From Marasmius tenuissimus (taxonomy: Eukaryota; Basidiomycota; Agaricomycetes; Agaricales; Marasmiaceae): 64,000 bases of DNA. The first letter of the stretch is position 1; every line of letters begins with the position of its first letter. The stretch is taken from assembly GCA_029532415.1 (NCBI GenBank), contig JAQOTA010000042.1:434001-498000 (forward strand), in the 5' to 3' direction. The notes under the pieces were generated by a model, which searched no databases, was not told where the DNA came from, and worked only from the letters and a program-made list of their open reading frames with translations. This document shows positions 34,401 to 46,604 of this stretch, in pieces. Made by a program: the position numbers and the translations under genes.

Positions 34401-34816
34401 CTGGCTACGTCTTCAAGTTAGCAGGCAGCATCTTCTCATGGCAATCACACGCCCAGAAGACTGTAGCTCTTTCTTCCACTGAGGCTGAGTATATGGCACT
34501 GTCAGATTGCAGTCGTCAAGCTTCCTGGATAAGATCGCTACTCTCTGAACTCAGAATCGACTTAGGTCCTATTCCAATCTGCGGTGACAATCAAGGCTCT
34601 ATCTTCATTGCATCTAATCCGGTTTAGGAACGCCAAACCAAGCACATCGATATTCAATATCATTATATTCGATCGTGTGTTGAAGATGGCAAAGTCGAAT
34701 TGTTCTTCATTGAAGGAGTCTATAATCCCGCAGATATGTTCACAAAGAATCTCAGTCATGAGAAATTCTTACGGTTCAGAGATCACCTTGGACTTGAATT
34801 CTATACGTCCACTTGA
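31431..34816 (+). pseudogene. Pol of copia A (protease, integrase, RT, RNase H), decayed
   Basis: All parts lie in one frame. The protease has LLDSGASSHFTND (about 32190). Two TAG codons follow (32477-32479 and about 32504), where CAG would fit, then MPGQTIYWVHSQKAS. The integrase zinc region HRRFGHPS...CRGCAEGKMHEKS and the start of the core (HSDLK...FLDDCTSY) are present. The core then breaks off after SKLFGEQQN and joins a Pro-rich linker, so most of the DDE core is deleted. RT has ARLVAKGFSQVEGVDFDEIF, SVDVKNAFLYG and YVDNALFMG, where the usual motif is YVDD. A TAA follows at 34085-34087. RNase H has DSDWAADP and SSTEAEYMAL, then a TAG at 34625-34627, then RQTKHIDIQYH and the end at 34816. 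The copy cannot make a full polyprotein. Confidence 0.85.
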
Positions 34817-34848
34817 TTCGCTCAGATGCGCTTTTCAGCTGCACTTAG

Positions 34849-34858
34849 CGAGGGGGTG
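34849..34858 (+). promoter_or_regulatory. Polypurine tract of copia A
   Basis: gcgagggggtg-type purine run directly abutting the TGTTGAA start of the 3' LTR; the expected plus-strand priming site. Confidence 0.65.
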
Positions 34859-35179
34859 TGTTGAATCTGTGGACTATAATTAGATCCCGGTATATCCAAA
34901 GTCCCGGTTCATACTTCCCGCCATTGTATTATGCGGGACAATGCATTCGCTATTGTTCTATTCTTCATTGTTCATTATGCTCATATGTACAATTTCTATT
35001 GTCGTCTCTATATGGTAATTCTATTGTAACTTCATGTATATAAGCTCGTAGTTCTCTACCTGAATCTATAGTATGCTTGAGCTTCTACGTCTCGCCTCTA
35101 ACTCTCTAAACTCCTCTTTGGTAAGTAGTAGTGTAGCCATGTTGTAGTCCTCTGCGCTAGGCATCATGCCGGCTCATCA
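34859..35179 (+). repeat. 3' LTR of copia A, 321 bp
   Basis: Complete LTR starting TGTTGAATCTG and ending CTCATCA, aligned to the 5' LTR and to solo/fragment copies at 52831-53152 and 50193-50389. Confidence 0.9.
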
Positions 35180-38100
35180 ATAAGTCCTGCTGTTCGGGCT
35201 CTCCGCACCCCACACAGTATGACCCTCCCCACACCCAAAAGCACTGTGCCTGTCATTAACGGCTGAAAAACCAGGATATCTTCGATTCTTCAGGGATCGA
35301 GGAGTATCTCAGCCAGGAGTACCCCGATACACGAACGTCCTATCCGAAGGTTTGGAAATAACCGATAGAACCTTGATTGCGGATGTGATGGTGAGGTTGG
35401 AGGGCGTTCACAACGCCGTCGTTTGACGGCAGTTGGTAAAATACCTCCAAAGGAGGTAGGCGCAGAGTGAAGATTCGAAAGTTTGACGCCATAGCTAAGG
35501 CAATTGAAGGGTTTGAGATAACGAAGGAGGCGGTTATAAACTTGAGTTTGGATAGGGGTGTCCGGTGCGCCATGTAGGACGCTCTTGATGGAAGGGAGTG
35601 TGCCGACGCCCGAGGCCTGAGGATCTGACGCTTGTAGCGTTCGTGTACCCGTCGAAGACAGTCTATTTCGGGGGAAACTGTAAAAAGTCGAACGAGGCTG
35701 GATCGTGGGTGAATGAATGGATGTCAGGTGGAGTCGGAAGTTGATTAAATTATGTAGATTCAAGCTACTGGAACATGATGCATGAAATTCCGTGATACGT
35801 ATGAGTACACCTTGGCGCGAAATTCTTAGTTGAGGAGAGTTGAAACTAGCTTTTGCACATCGCATCATCATGGGAAAGCCATACTGTCGAAATGCAAGCC
35901 CTCCACCTCTTGCCATGAGCTTCTTCCGTTGCCATCGCTCCTTTATCAACTTTCCTCCTTCGGTGGCTTTTCAGAGCATCGGGTACGCAACGACCTGCCC
36001 TCAAGTCGACGCGCACTCCGGGATTAAATTTGCCGCCGGCAATTCTTGCTCTTGGACTCCGACGACTACCATCAGTCTCATCACGTATTGAGGCCGTGCA
36101 ATATTTATTGACTCTGTACCTTGACGCTCAAGGCAATCGTCCGCCTGCTACTAACTGTTGCTGTTCACATTGGCTAGACTTCCCCTCAAGATAAATGTGT
36201 GCCGCCGCTTGCCAATGGATTATCGTAGGATCTTGGGACAACTTCTGTCTGTAGTACATCCCTGACAACTTTTGAGGCATGCCATCTCTCCATTGGCATT
36301 ATTGTTCTCAAAACTGGCTAATGGTGTCCCTACATATATCGAAAGCCAAACGCAAGCCGACCGCTCAAGTGCTCAACACCGATCGGCTCAAATTTGTCCA
36401 GTCAATTCTTCTGCTAACTCTACCAGAAGCTTCCCCCAAACATGGTGCGTCCCATATCTATATTTTGTTTGCGGTACATGGATGAATCAACACATACTGG
36501 GTACGTCCTGTGCCCGCTTGTCATCCCTACTTTCAAAATTCGATCTTGTGTCGCTATCGCATATCGCTCGTTGCCAACAACAGGTTCTACCCGCTCTCAC
36601 GTTGGCTTCAAGGTCTCAGAACCGCCCAGTGGACTGATCCTGTATTCAACCGGAGCAGGGTCACCTGACTCTATGATTTTTGACAGTTCTACTTATTCCC
36701 CCCGGAGAACGCTATCCTCGTGTTCCTTCTGTAGTTACAATTGTTTTGCTACGGAGAACGCGGACGCACACTCGAGTTCTATTTCTATGACATCGAATAA
36801 ATCTATGGGGAGCTATTCGAGGTCTCAGTTGTTGTTCGATGTCGAAATCATTCGGTCTACGGAATAAAGGGGACGTCTAGTGACGAATAACCATTTTTTG
36901 ATTGGTCAGACGGATTCCTTGCTTACAGCCACCAGAGCTCGCCATGATATATGCAGTACCTCCGCTCTTGCAGGAGCATATATCGTCGTTCCCATCCACT
37001 GACACCTTACTACGACAAACCTGGTTGCTTGTGAATCATGACTTGATAGAAGTCTGTCAAACACTCCTCCCTTGACAGCCCGTGAAATGGCCAGATCTTC
37101 CTGTTCACAGGACGCAAGGTATGTTCCGTATCGAATCTTCATCTTCGATCTATGATCTAACGTTCTTATTAGGTTCTGATTTCATTCTCGAATGCCATAT
37201 CCCGGCATCCTCGTGCTTCTACGCGTTGAATCCTGTCCTAGACTGCGGCACAAGAGATTTCTCTTGACCCGCTCAAAGCACACCGGTCGTGTATATGCGT
37301 CTTATCGGCTGATGATCGGTCTGGAGAACCCCTCTCGAGTACCCTAAGTTTCCGTGAATGCTATCAGCCGGTGTACCAGAAGTTGACCGGACGCTCCGAA
37401 GGTCGGACGTTTGTTTGAGCGTAAACGGTACTCATAAGAGCCGGGGTCTAGATTCAGGAGAATGGACAGTGCATCGAGCCCTGAGAAACGACAGTTTTGG
37501 ATCTGCTGGTACCATGATGGCTCTGATACTCTGATATGCGCTGCCCTCAGCCGTGTCCTTACGAAATCTGACCCTCTCTATTCTCCATCGTCGTGCATAG
37601 CGGGGTTTATCAAAGGTAATTGATCTTCTTCCCGCCCTCCCGGGATTCACTTTGACGGTTTTGCTCCCGCTTGGGGACAGACAGTTGGTCATGAAAGAAT
37701 CAATCATTACTTTCCAGGTACGTAGGCGAGGTCTCGTATGTTTTCTCTCGAAAACTGACCTCAATTGGCCCAGCTGATCACCTATGTATACACTTCGATG
37801 CGGTAACACGGGTTGGAGCGCATTGATCATCGTGATCGTGATACTGATTTTGCTGTAGTGCTGTAGTGTATCGAAGGGTACATTCTCCCTCCTTGCATCA
37901 TCTGACCCACGAGCTCATTCGGCGTTTTTAGAATTTGCGAATTTGCTGATAGTCAGGGCGTCTTTCAAGAGCCCCGGCGTGGTGTAATGTTTTGGTGTTA
38001 ATGGGTCGTCACAACTATTCTTCACGGGAGACCGTTTCGTCATGACTGCCCAGCCTTTGGGTAACCATCAGACGAAAATAGACACTATCATCAAACTACT

Positions 38101-39715
38101 TCCTCTTCTATTGTCTATGTCCGCACTGTTGGCCGTGAGCAGCCATTATGCGGTACCCGGTTGTTTGCTATAAGTACGGTGGCTTCCCATTCGTGTCTTG
38201 CTACCTCATGGGCACGTCTATTTACATTTGCGAACTGGCGGAACACGCATCACGATCTTTGGGGGTTCTCGTCAGGAAGGCGATGAAACAAGAAGAATGT
38301 GACCTGTAAGACGCAAAGGTACGAGAGACAGTAACGGGGTAGGCTCAAGTGGTTCCGGTTCATCATACGGAAAATTAGCGATGGCCTCGGTTATCCCATT
38401 GATTTCCTGGTACACGGGGAATCACCTCGATCCTCGGGAGAATTCGAACTAATTCTTGTTCTTGATAGATCACAGTGATTCTCATTATGCAAGGTACCGA
38501 GACGTTTCCCATTTGAATCACTATATGGCAAGTGCCGCTCACCCTCGATCTCTCCCAAGTTCCCGATGATATGAGCCATTTCGCGGTTGAGCGGGGTTGG
38601 CTATCCACTTTTTAACAAGAACGGATGTGAGGGTGGCTCACACGATCTATCTTCGCGATATGACTGTCCTGATAATCACACAGAAGGCACAGCAGTACAG
38701 ATCAAGATGATTTTGAGGACTGTCCGTGGATAATCTCTCGCGCCGCAGGGGTTTTGGTCACTAAGTTTAGCCAGTCTCCCAATGCTCAAGCTTGGCTTTC
38801 ATGCCTTGGGGATGCGAGAAAGTAAAGGCAGCTGTGTTTGCCTGCCTTCGTCCGAGCTTTACCCTGCCTTTAGTGTACAGCCACAGATGAATGTTCTTCC
38901 AATTGTCGGAGATCCGCCAACCGTGTGGTACAACCGGGATGACTGGTAGGCTGATAGATGATAGGACATCCCATATAACGAGCAATTGGTATAAGTTCAA
39001 GGAAGTAAAAGTAGATTTTACGACTACAAGTGAGTCTTCACACGCCGTGATACACTATGAATGAGTGTTTCAAGACGGTATAGGCTGTACCTTTGTATGT
39101 ATAGGTCAGGTAGACCAGTCTGAAACCCTCTAAGATTGTGTATCAAGATACCCACGCAATGTTCACACCAAGTCTCAGTGTGCATGAATCATGATACGCT
39201 ACCTCAACCTCTGCCCAACCGGCCATTACTTGGCAATTGGTCGAACTTTGATTACACAAAACAGATCTTTGGGTAGCCTTTTACCAGGGCCTGTTCTTGG
39301 AAGAAAAAAAAGCAATCAAGCTTGAGATTGAGCGTCGGACGGGTTTTTTCTTTTTTTTTTAGGAGAGTTATGTTATATAAGCTGAATGAATGACGAAAGC
39401 GATCTCATTTCATGATTTCAAATTCGAGAAAGATGTCTCAGTAGTAAGTACTTGATAAGCCTTTCCTATGTTCTTCAACTTGGGAAATGTTGGTGAAAAT
39501 GAGTATAAGACGCGAAAGACCCTGGCATCGGATCCGTTCCGCTCTAAGCTCAATCTACTTGTGGTAAGATAGAGTATGCACTCATCTACGAGTTTGTGGG
39601 TAACTGGGATCATTCCTGAATTTGATTACAAGCCAGGCTCACTGACAAGATGCGCCTCCTAACTATCATACTATACTTCGAAATCTAGACATATTAACTC
39701 GCTCAATTTACTCGC
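35180..39715. other. 4.5 kb without recognisable gene
   Basis: Several frames exist, the longest at 35290-35949 (minus, 219 codons, Ser/Arg-rich, no motif). Others are at 36272-36867 (plus, overlapping) and 37432-37830 (minus, 132 codons, basic). None shows a family motif, convincing splice junctions or a repeat match inside the window. A homopolymer T run lies at about 39340-39360. Host genes with diverged short exons may be hidden here. Confidence 0.4.
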
Positions 39716-41185
39716 TCAAGCCGCTCTCTTGCCCTTGTCCTCCGTCTCCACCGGATGTTCTTCCTCGAAAGCTGTAACAGAGGTGCTCTGCCTCACAAAG
39801 TCAATGGCACTATCGACAACGCCTCGGGTTCTTCCATTCCTACCGCCCGTTCCCAGAACAGTCATCCGGAAGGACTTCTCGTCACTAATTGCGATTCCCA
39901 ATGCCGAACGCACAATGATCAATGTTGAAGCAATACCCTGTGCAACTCCTTTGTCAATACTGAGCACAAACAGGCCGCTGTACTCACCATTATGGGAACG
40001 AACGCCGCATATAGAGCCCTCGGCCCCAGTTGTAGGCCTTGGTTTTTTGGTTTCATGTACGCCGCCAGCAGAAATATGGTTTAGATGAGAAGTGTCATTG
40101 GGTACAGGATCCCCGATTCGACGCTTTCATTGGTCACATGTCAGTAATCGGTTATCATGATAGTCGCCGGTGGTACTCATACTCACACTGCATAGATGAC
40201 CGTCCGATAGATCTGGGCGACGGGCTGCTTGCTGAGGCGCGCGACTCTATGGCTTATGTAGAACACCCGCCCAACTTCAAAAGGCTTCAGATCTGATAGA
40301 CACGGCATAGTTGAATGCCACTCACCTATGAGAGAAGTGAGCAAAAGATTGCTACAGAGGCTCCCAAGTGAATACGCGAGCAAGACAATAGATTGAGGTT
40401 GGAGCTTTTCTCCCCTCACATCAACTTGTAGACCGACAAAATTAGGTCTATCGCCCCGTGAATTCAGCATTGTGAGATAACCTAGAACTGAAGTTTTGTC
40501 AGGCCGGGTATGCACATTTATGAAGTACGGCAGTTGCTTGACCATTATTGACGAAACAGAGAGACGCAGGGAGTGAGATCACCCGCTTACGACCCTCCCA
40601 GACTAGAAAACATCTCCAGATCTTTCCCGCAGTCACAATTTGAGGCGTGAAATTATCTTGTGATCGAAAAGACAACATACGAGAATTAAATCTGTAAATA
40701 GGCTATGGGAACTCAACTATGACAAAGGGGTCTTTCCAGATGTAGACAGACGTACTTTGAAGTCACCGTCACGGCCTGTACAGCGTACCCCATATCACTG
40801 TTGAGTACATTGTTAGAACGTTAGAATGAGAAAGATCGTATCAGAGAGCTCTAGGGAAATCTTACTAAAGAAGGTCGTTCACGGGGCCTAGCCTGAGAGT
40901 CATATCCGCTTGTTGAAGGTTCGCAATGCCGATTTCTGCATTTTTATCCGAGTTATCCAAGCCGTGGGATAAATCACACACGCCGATACTGGGGATGACG
41001 AGCGCCAAGTGGTTGAGGTCCAAAACAACGAAAGCCGCGTAGGTGTGAAGTATGACGCTAGTAGTCGCTAAGATGAAAAGCCCAAGCACGAAGGTGTAGT
41101 AGAGGCGAGGCCCGTCTTGTCTTCGTTTGACAAGAATCGTTATACAAAACCCAACGAGGACTACGTGAATTCCTGGTGAAAGCAA
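39716..41185 (-). pseudogene. Seven-helix membrane protein, paralog P4, one in-frame stop
   Basis: Minus-strand exons in family order are as follows. 41160-40990 has GIHVVLVGFCITILVKRRQD and LFILATTSVILHTYAAFVVL. About 40610-40545 has CFLVWEGRKRVISLPASLC, where the usual signature is RCYLVWG. About 40440-40330 has SIVLLAYSLGSLCSNLLLTS. About 40310-40190 has AGRVFYISHRVARLSKQPVA. About 40130-39990 has VESGILYPMTLLI and then TAA at 40081-40083, continuing in frame with TIFLLAAYMK to AAFVPIM at a gtgagt donor. The last exon begins GIASTLIIVRSALGIAISDE and ends at 39716. The single TAA in the sixth helix is the only break seen, so a sequencing error cannot be excluded. Function of the family is unknown. 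Confidence 0.65.
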
Positions 41186-42297
41186 TTCACACGGGAGAAC
41201 TTGAATATACCGAGAGTGAATCTGACCGTAGACAAAGAATAGAACCTACCAAACGATATCAGCTAAGAAGTTTATACGATGCCGTTGAGACTCTTGTCGA
41301 CTTACAGCTATCCATGCAATCGGCTGAGCCGCCACAATTCTGCAATTTTGTGGATTGCCCGAGCATTGGGTTGGAGCGGAGATCATGACCTAAGTCTCGT
41401 CGAAGGGCAATCCTCAGGAAGAGTTACCAACTCGAAAGCAGGGCTTTTCAAACATAACCACTAGGAATGAACCTTATCTGCGCCCTCGCACTGGTCATCC
41501 TTGTGACCATGCCAGGTGATGATCAGAAATGATCAATTGCAAGTAACAGCATACCATGACAGAGTGTGGCCTGATCGTGATGCAGTGATGCTATGGGACC
41601 TGAAAGAGCCCTGTGTGAATTGCTTGGCCGACACCCGACTGATGCGCAAAACAGTTTTGAATATGGAGTCGCGCACCGCGGTTCCGCTCCCGCATCATCT
41701 ATGTTTAACCTCTCGATAAGCCTCCCCTTGTGCCTGAGAGGCGATGGCTTCTTTCTGATGGACCGAGAGACCTATGAGTGTATGTGAGCAGGGTAAGTAC
41801 AACCTATAAGTACTTGTTGGCTGTCAGTTCGGGGTTGGATTGTACTTTCCTCAGTCAGCATAGCCTGTACTTCGCCGCTCTAACTACAAATGGCACCGCT
41901 GTCCGAATCCCTCGAACTTCCCGACACCACAAGTAGATTTTGTCTATTTACATCCCGGCCGCAGTCAAGTAGTCAATTTGGGATAGCCTCCCGACGTTGA
42001 GGAGTTCTCAGTGAGTCCTCGGCGATAGGGACGGGAGTAAGGTAATTGCGCTCACAGGATCGGCAAGAAGAGCGATTGAGGTGCAAGTCAAAATGCTGGC
42101 TTGAAGTCTTATATAAGGTTGGCAATCCCAGTGAGAGAGCCTGAGATCATAGCAGCAACGGAAGGTACGTTGACACCTTTGTAGATTCCCGTGTTTGATT
42201 TGGCCGCTGCGGCTCTCCAAACAGGATTCCATCTTTGTTCTTGCCCGGACCGGGACATTCCTCTGGAAGAATTGACTGCTTGCCGCGATAGACAATG
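41186..42297. other. No recognisable gene
   Basis: May contain the first exon of P4 near 41.2-41.4 kb, but none could be joined. Otherwise short frames only. Confidence 0.35.
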
Positions 42298-42560
42298 TCT
42301 TTCCGTTTTTTTTTATGGACACAAGATCTAATTCCGCGGAGGTTCGATGATCACAGCCAGCTATTTAGAGTACCTACTCAAAGGCAATGCTCGAATTAGT
42401 AGATCCATATATGCGTACGCCACAATCCAGCCTGAGGCTCGACAGAGCACTGACATCCCGAAGGTTCAGCCATCATGACTAGTACATCGCTGGGACAATG
42501 ATATGTTGACTCACTGTTTTTGACGTGGGTATTATTCCGTTCTGCTCGGAGTTTACAACT
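42298..42560. repeat. Direct repeat, copy 1 (with 47868-48118)
   Basis: It shares, in order, acaagatctaattcc(g/a)cgga, cagcctgaggct(c/t)gaca, agcactgacatcc(c/t)gaaggt and gctgggacaatgatatgttg, followed by gactcactgtttttgac, with the other copy. Most differences are transitions. No coding frame spans it. Confidence 0.75.
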
Positions 42561-43959
42561 ACACTCCTCTTAGACAGAACGAGAGTAGCTTCGCCTCTGT
42601 CTTCTTACTGGGATACGAACCGCTAGAAACCAGCATTTGACCAACATGACATTTAACACATCTCTGCTGCTGAGCTACTGAATTTTTACTATTGGTGCTC
42701 GTAGCCTAATACATAGTGAATGGCACCTTGATACAGTTTGTCTTCATGCTTCCCATCATATCTTCCTGGCCTCAACGTGAGTACCATGATATCATAGCTT
42801 TCGCAATCTTGCCTTACCTGGGAAGCTGAGTCCGGATGGCTCTCTTTTCCTCTGCCATTAAACAAAGTAAGTATGACCCTTCGACTCGCATAAGGGCCTT
42901 GTATGATTTGGCATTTACACGTTTACAGTTTCTCTGGTTACCAAGAGATCTGATGCAATCCCGAAGCTTGGCGTTTATTTTATGTTGGCCTCCAGACGCG
43001 AAGCTATACAAGTACGCGATAGGCAGATTGGACACCATAGTTGCGGTACTGGCACTGATTGCCATTCGATCGCCTTGCATATCGGATACGGACTCAATGG
43101 CAACATCTTGAAAGTTGTTATACTAGAGATCCCGTGTGCGTCGACGGGAACGGTAGCTATACTAACTTCCAGTGTGCTCGTTTCTGAAAGTAATTGGTAA
43201 CAGCATTATCCCACTAAATAGATAATGGGGCGTAGGCATATGGAGCACCATACTAATGCCAGTAATTTCGAGGAGGGCTTGGACTTTCAATCCCACATGT
43301 AGAATGAATCACATTCGCACTAATGCACACAATAAAGCGTCGAGAGCGTCGTTCCATGGCCAGGAGTATCAGAGGTACATAATGATAGTATGATTGGAAG
43401 GGCCGAAGGGAATGCAACAGAAAAGGCAAGGAGTGAAAGGCAGAAGTCACAAGTGAAGAATCAGTTGTTGATTGAATTGTTAGCCTACCGCCCTCCCATG
43501 ACACAAGCGTGCGTATACAACAGGAGAGAAACGGGAATTTGAGGTACGAGGTACTCCAGATGCGAAGATGACAATGGCACCATACACCCCGACTCCTCTT
43601 TGTCCTCAACTCAATTCCATTTCGACACGGCACTCGAGCACACCGGAATGTGGCGCGATCGACGACTTTTACTGTGTGTCACGCCTCTCAGGCCGGTCTG
43701 CCGAAACCATATCTGCACAGGACTGAAAAAATTTGGCTTAGAACCCCCACCTACCCCCCCAGGTTGCGGGGGCATTTGCCGGATCCAAAAGTTCAGTCCA
43801 ACCGGTCACGCGTCCCAACCCTTGACGAAGTACTCGAACTGGTACAGTAAGGCAAGGGATTGCTAGCAATCTGAGCTGAGAGATGCAATACGACCCACTC
43901 TGCTATAAGATCGTATTGTTCGATGGAATGTATTGTGAGAGCTAGTAATTCATGCTCTT
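42561..43959. other. No recognisable gene
   Basis: Frames at 42836-43111 (plus) and 43253-43633 (minus) carry no motif. Confidence 0.35.
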
Positions 43960-44250
43960 GGCTTTACATTGGCATGGTTGTACCTATCCCCTTTCCCTAG
44001 GTTGCTGCGGTAAATAACGAATTCATATGCTGTAGTGGAAAATTTCTGGCTCTCTCTCGGGGCTTTGCGAGCAAAGCTCGGAGGTTTAGGGTGGCAGTAG
44101 CGGCTGCGAAATTATTTGCTTGGGGCAACATGTATGCAAAGACACTGAGCCTGTCTAAACGAGAGGGGCCAGCTTGAATACTTCGAAAGATCTTCCAGTC
44201 GGACATTGCGGGCAGAGAGAATACGGTTTATAGATTAAGGTAGTGTTTGG
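43960..44250. repeat. Diverged duplicate of 25.88-26.17 kb
   Basis: Partner of the repeat downstream of membrane pseudogene P2. This copy lies upstream of membrane gene P3. Confidence 0.45.
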
Positions 44251-45168
44251 GGATGCGAAGTAGAAACGAGTAAGGCTGGGTAGCCGATTGCGGAGATGAG
44301 GAAGTGGTGCTGTTCGGGCGGACGAGGGTTCGAGATGTTCGGTTTACATTGGATGTGATGGAACTTGGAAGGAGGAAACGAAGGGAGGGAAATTGGAGGT
44401 GGGGATGTTGGGTCGTCACTGGGTCAAGGTGGGTGGAGTATAGTGATGGGACCCCTGTTTCACGACGTCATTCCCTCAGGTTGTTTTTTGACCCGCTCGA
44501 TATTCTCACCCCGGACTTTGATACCATATGATACCCTGATGAGCAGTTTTGATATCTTTGCTCACACACAGTTGTGCTATCCTCAGAGCAGGGTCTTCTT
44601 CTGCATTGCTTTGGATGCCGAATATACTGAGACCACTATTTGTCTTTTGTGAGGTTAGGATATTCTTTCACACATCAACTGGCTACTTGTCACATTGTCT
44701 TTTTTACCGCCTCGCTATCCAAGAGTCTGGCACTGCTCTAACGCTGAGACGCCTTCATATAATACAAGACCTTCCGTCTTCATTTACATGCATGTTGATG
44801 GAGCGTGATCATGATTTTCCCGGTCGTTGGCATCCTCCCACGATTACTTCTCATCAGTACAGCCTCTCGAAGCTGATAACTCGCCATCTTCCAGGTCCCC
44901 AAGTATATAAACAAAGACTTTTACCACCGTCTTGGTCAACCATGGAGGCCACACAAACCCCCGAGGGCACTACAACGTGCCAAAACCTGAAGGTCAGGTG
45001 TAATATTTGGCTGATCCAGGCCATTGTTCAGTTATGTGTACATGGATTTGATTATCCTTTTCGCTCCCCACAACATGCTAAAACTTCTTTCGAAGGTTTT
45101 ATTTCTTGTCTTTGGTCTGTACGCCGTAGGTTCAAGTTGATCGCTGAACTAATCACAGATAAACCTAG
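44251..45168. other. Upstream region of P3, first exon not resolved
   Basis: An ATG at 44942 starts MEATQTPEGTTTCQNLK, ending at a possible donor, and is a candidate first exon of P3. No other coding motif was seen in the stretch. Confidence 0.3.
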
Positions 45169-46604
45169 GCGTTCACCTTGTTCTCTTTGGCACTTGTATG
45201 TCTATTCTCGCTAGACGCAGAGGAAGTCAGTATCTTGTCCACCGCTTTTTCATTGTTCTACTCTTTGTCCTAGCGACTACAAGCGTCGCAATCAACACAT
45301 ATGGAGCAATCCTTTATCTATATGATTGGCAAGTGCGTTATAACTTACCACTTGGCCCCTTCCCAAAGGTGGGCTTCTGTTTGGGCCCTGACCATATCTA
45401 TAAACTCAATGAAATATGAGGCTCTGCCGGCAGAGTACCCATCTTATACCGAGAGAAACATTATTGCCTACGTCATACAGGCCCTTACTGTTACATCAAA
45501 GTATGTCCCTGTAGGTTCCTGATATATGGTGCTGTTGTGACCATCTTTGTTTTGTAGCTCGATAACAGATACTATCCTGGTATGGTTTTTCATGTTAATC
45601 TGATATTCCTAGCCAACCACTGAAGCACATCCATTGGAATTCATACAGCTCTGGAGATGTTATTTAGTCTGGGGACGTCGCATCCGCGTGGTTCTCGGGC
45701 CCATTCTTCTTTCCTTCATTGTCAATAGTAAGTGAATATCCCTTTGGAGGCTTGCAGCTTATTTTGATGGAATGCAGTCTTGGGCTTTTTGACATTGGCC
45801 GACCTTGGTCCAGGCCAGGGCATTCCAGCGATATCTCGACAATGGACATGGGAAGCCTTTATTTCTATCTTGAACTTGGTTTTTCCAGATTATATTTTGC
45901 TGCTATGCTTTGCTATTGGGTGTCTGTGCAGCAATCTGCTCCTAACTGCTATGATAGGTGACTAGTGTCTTTTCCTAACTCTTATGCCAACCAAATTCTG
46001 ATGATATCTTACAAAGCTGGACGAGTATTTTATATCAGCCACCAAGTTGCTGCACTCAGTAGGCGCCCAATCACCGAGATGTACAGAACAATCATTCATG
46101 CATCGTGAGTCAATTGCAACTTGTGGTGAAATTCAATGCCTTAATCAAACATAGAGTTGAATCAGGCTTAATATACCCAGTTCTACTTGCTGGATACACC
46201 TTTGCATTGATTGCACCAGTTGCAATGTATGGCTCTGGCATGACTTTGGCCACACTAGTCCAGATGGACCGCCTTAAAGTTGCCTGCCAAGCTATGTATA
46301 CTTGCTTTGTCCCAATCATGGTGAGCCCGGATTGTGATTCAGGGAGAAGCATGCTCACCTAAAATACCTACAGGGAATTGCCTCAACCCTGATTATTGTT
46401 CGTTCAGCACTGGGGATTGCAATCAATGATGAGAGATCCTTCAAGCTGACTGTTCTTGGGGGTAGGGATCAGGATGGAGGAAGTCCAGGAATACTCCACA
46501 GCATGATTGAGATCCGAAGACGTGGGGAGTCAACAATAGATCGGGAGGAGTTGGGCCTAGTGGACATTACAGGCAATCAGAAATGTGAGGAACCAGTTGA
46601 GTGA
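45169..46604 (+). CDS. Seven-helix basidiomycete membrane protein, paralog P3, apparently intact
   Basis: This is the best-preserved copy of the family in the window. Resolved exons include 45558-45579, 45649-45727, 45778-45957, 46017-46104, 46155-46320 and 46374-46604, all with GT...AG ends and correct phases. The first exon (from 45169) has GVHLVLFGTCMSILARRR and FFIVLLFVLATTSVAINTYG. A block ending at 45500 has NIIAYVIQALTVTSN. Then comes LLWRCYLVWGRRIRVVLGPI, then ILLLCFAIGCLCSNLLLTAM, then AGRVFYISHQVAALSRRPIT, then VESGLIYPVLLAGYTFALIA, and finally GIASTLIIVRSALGIAINDE. A polar C-terminal tail of about 55 residues follows. Seven hydrophobic segments fit a plasma-membrane or endomembrane protein. 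The family is common in agaricomycetes; its substrate or ligand is unknown. The join at about 45332-45420 and the start exon remain open. Confidence 0.75.

Larger units (their letters stand above)
29803..35179 (+). mobile_element. Copia (Ty1/Pseudoviridae-type) LTR retrotransposon, family A
   Basis: The element has two LTRs (29803-30112 and 34859-35179), a primer-binding site directly after the 5' LTR, gag, pol in copia order (protease, integrase, RT, RNase H), and a G-rich polypurine tract just before the 3' LTR. The LTRs differ at roughly 18 positions by eye, mostly transitions, so insertion is not recent. The 5' LTR lacks the first ~12 bp, so no target duplication can be scored. Pol carries several nonsense codons and a catalytic change, so this copy is inactive. 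Confidence 0.85.

Noticed and set aside
35290..35949. 219-codon minus frame
   Set aside because: No motif, no splice logic and skewed composition; could not be supported as a gene.
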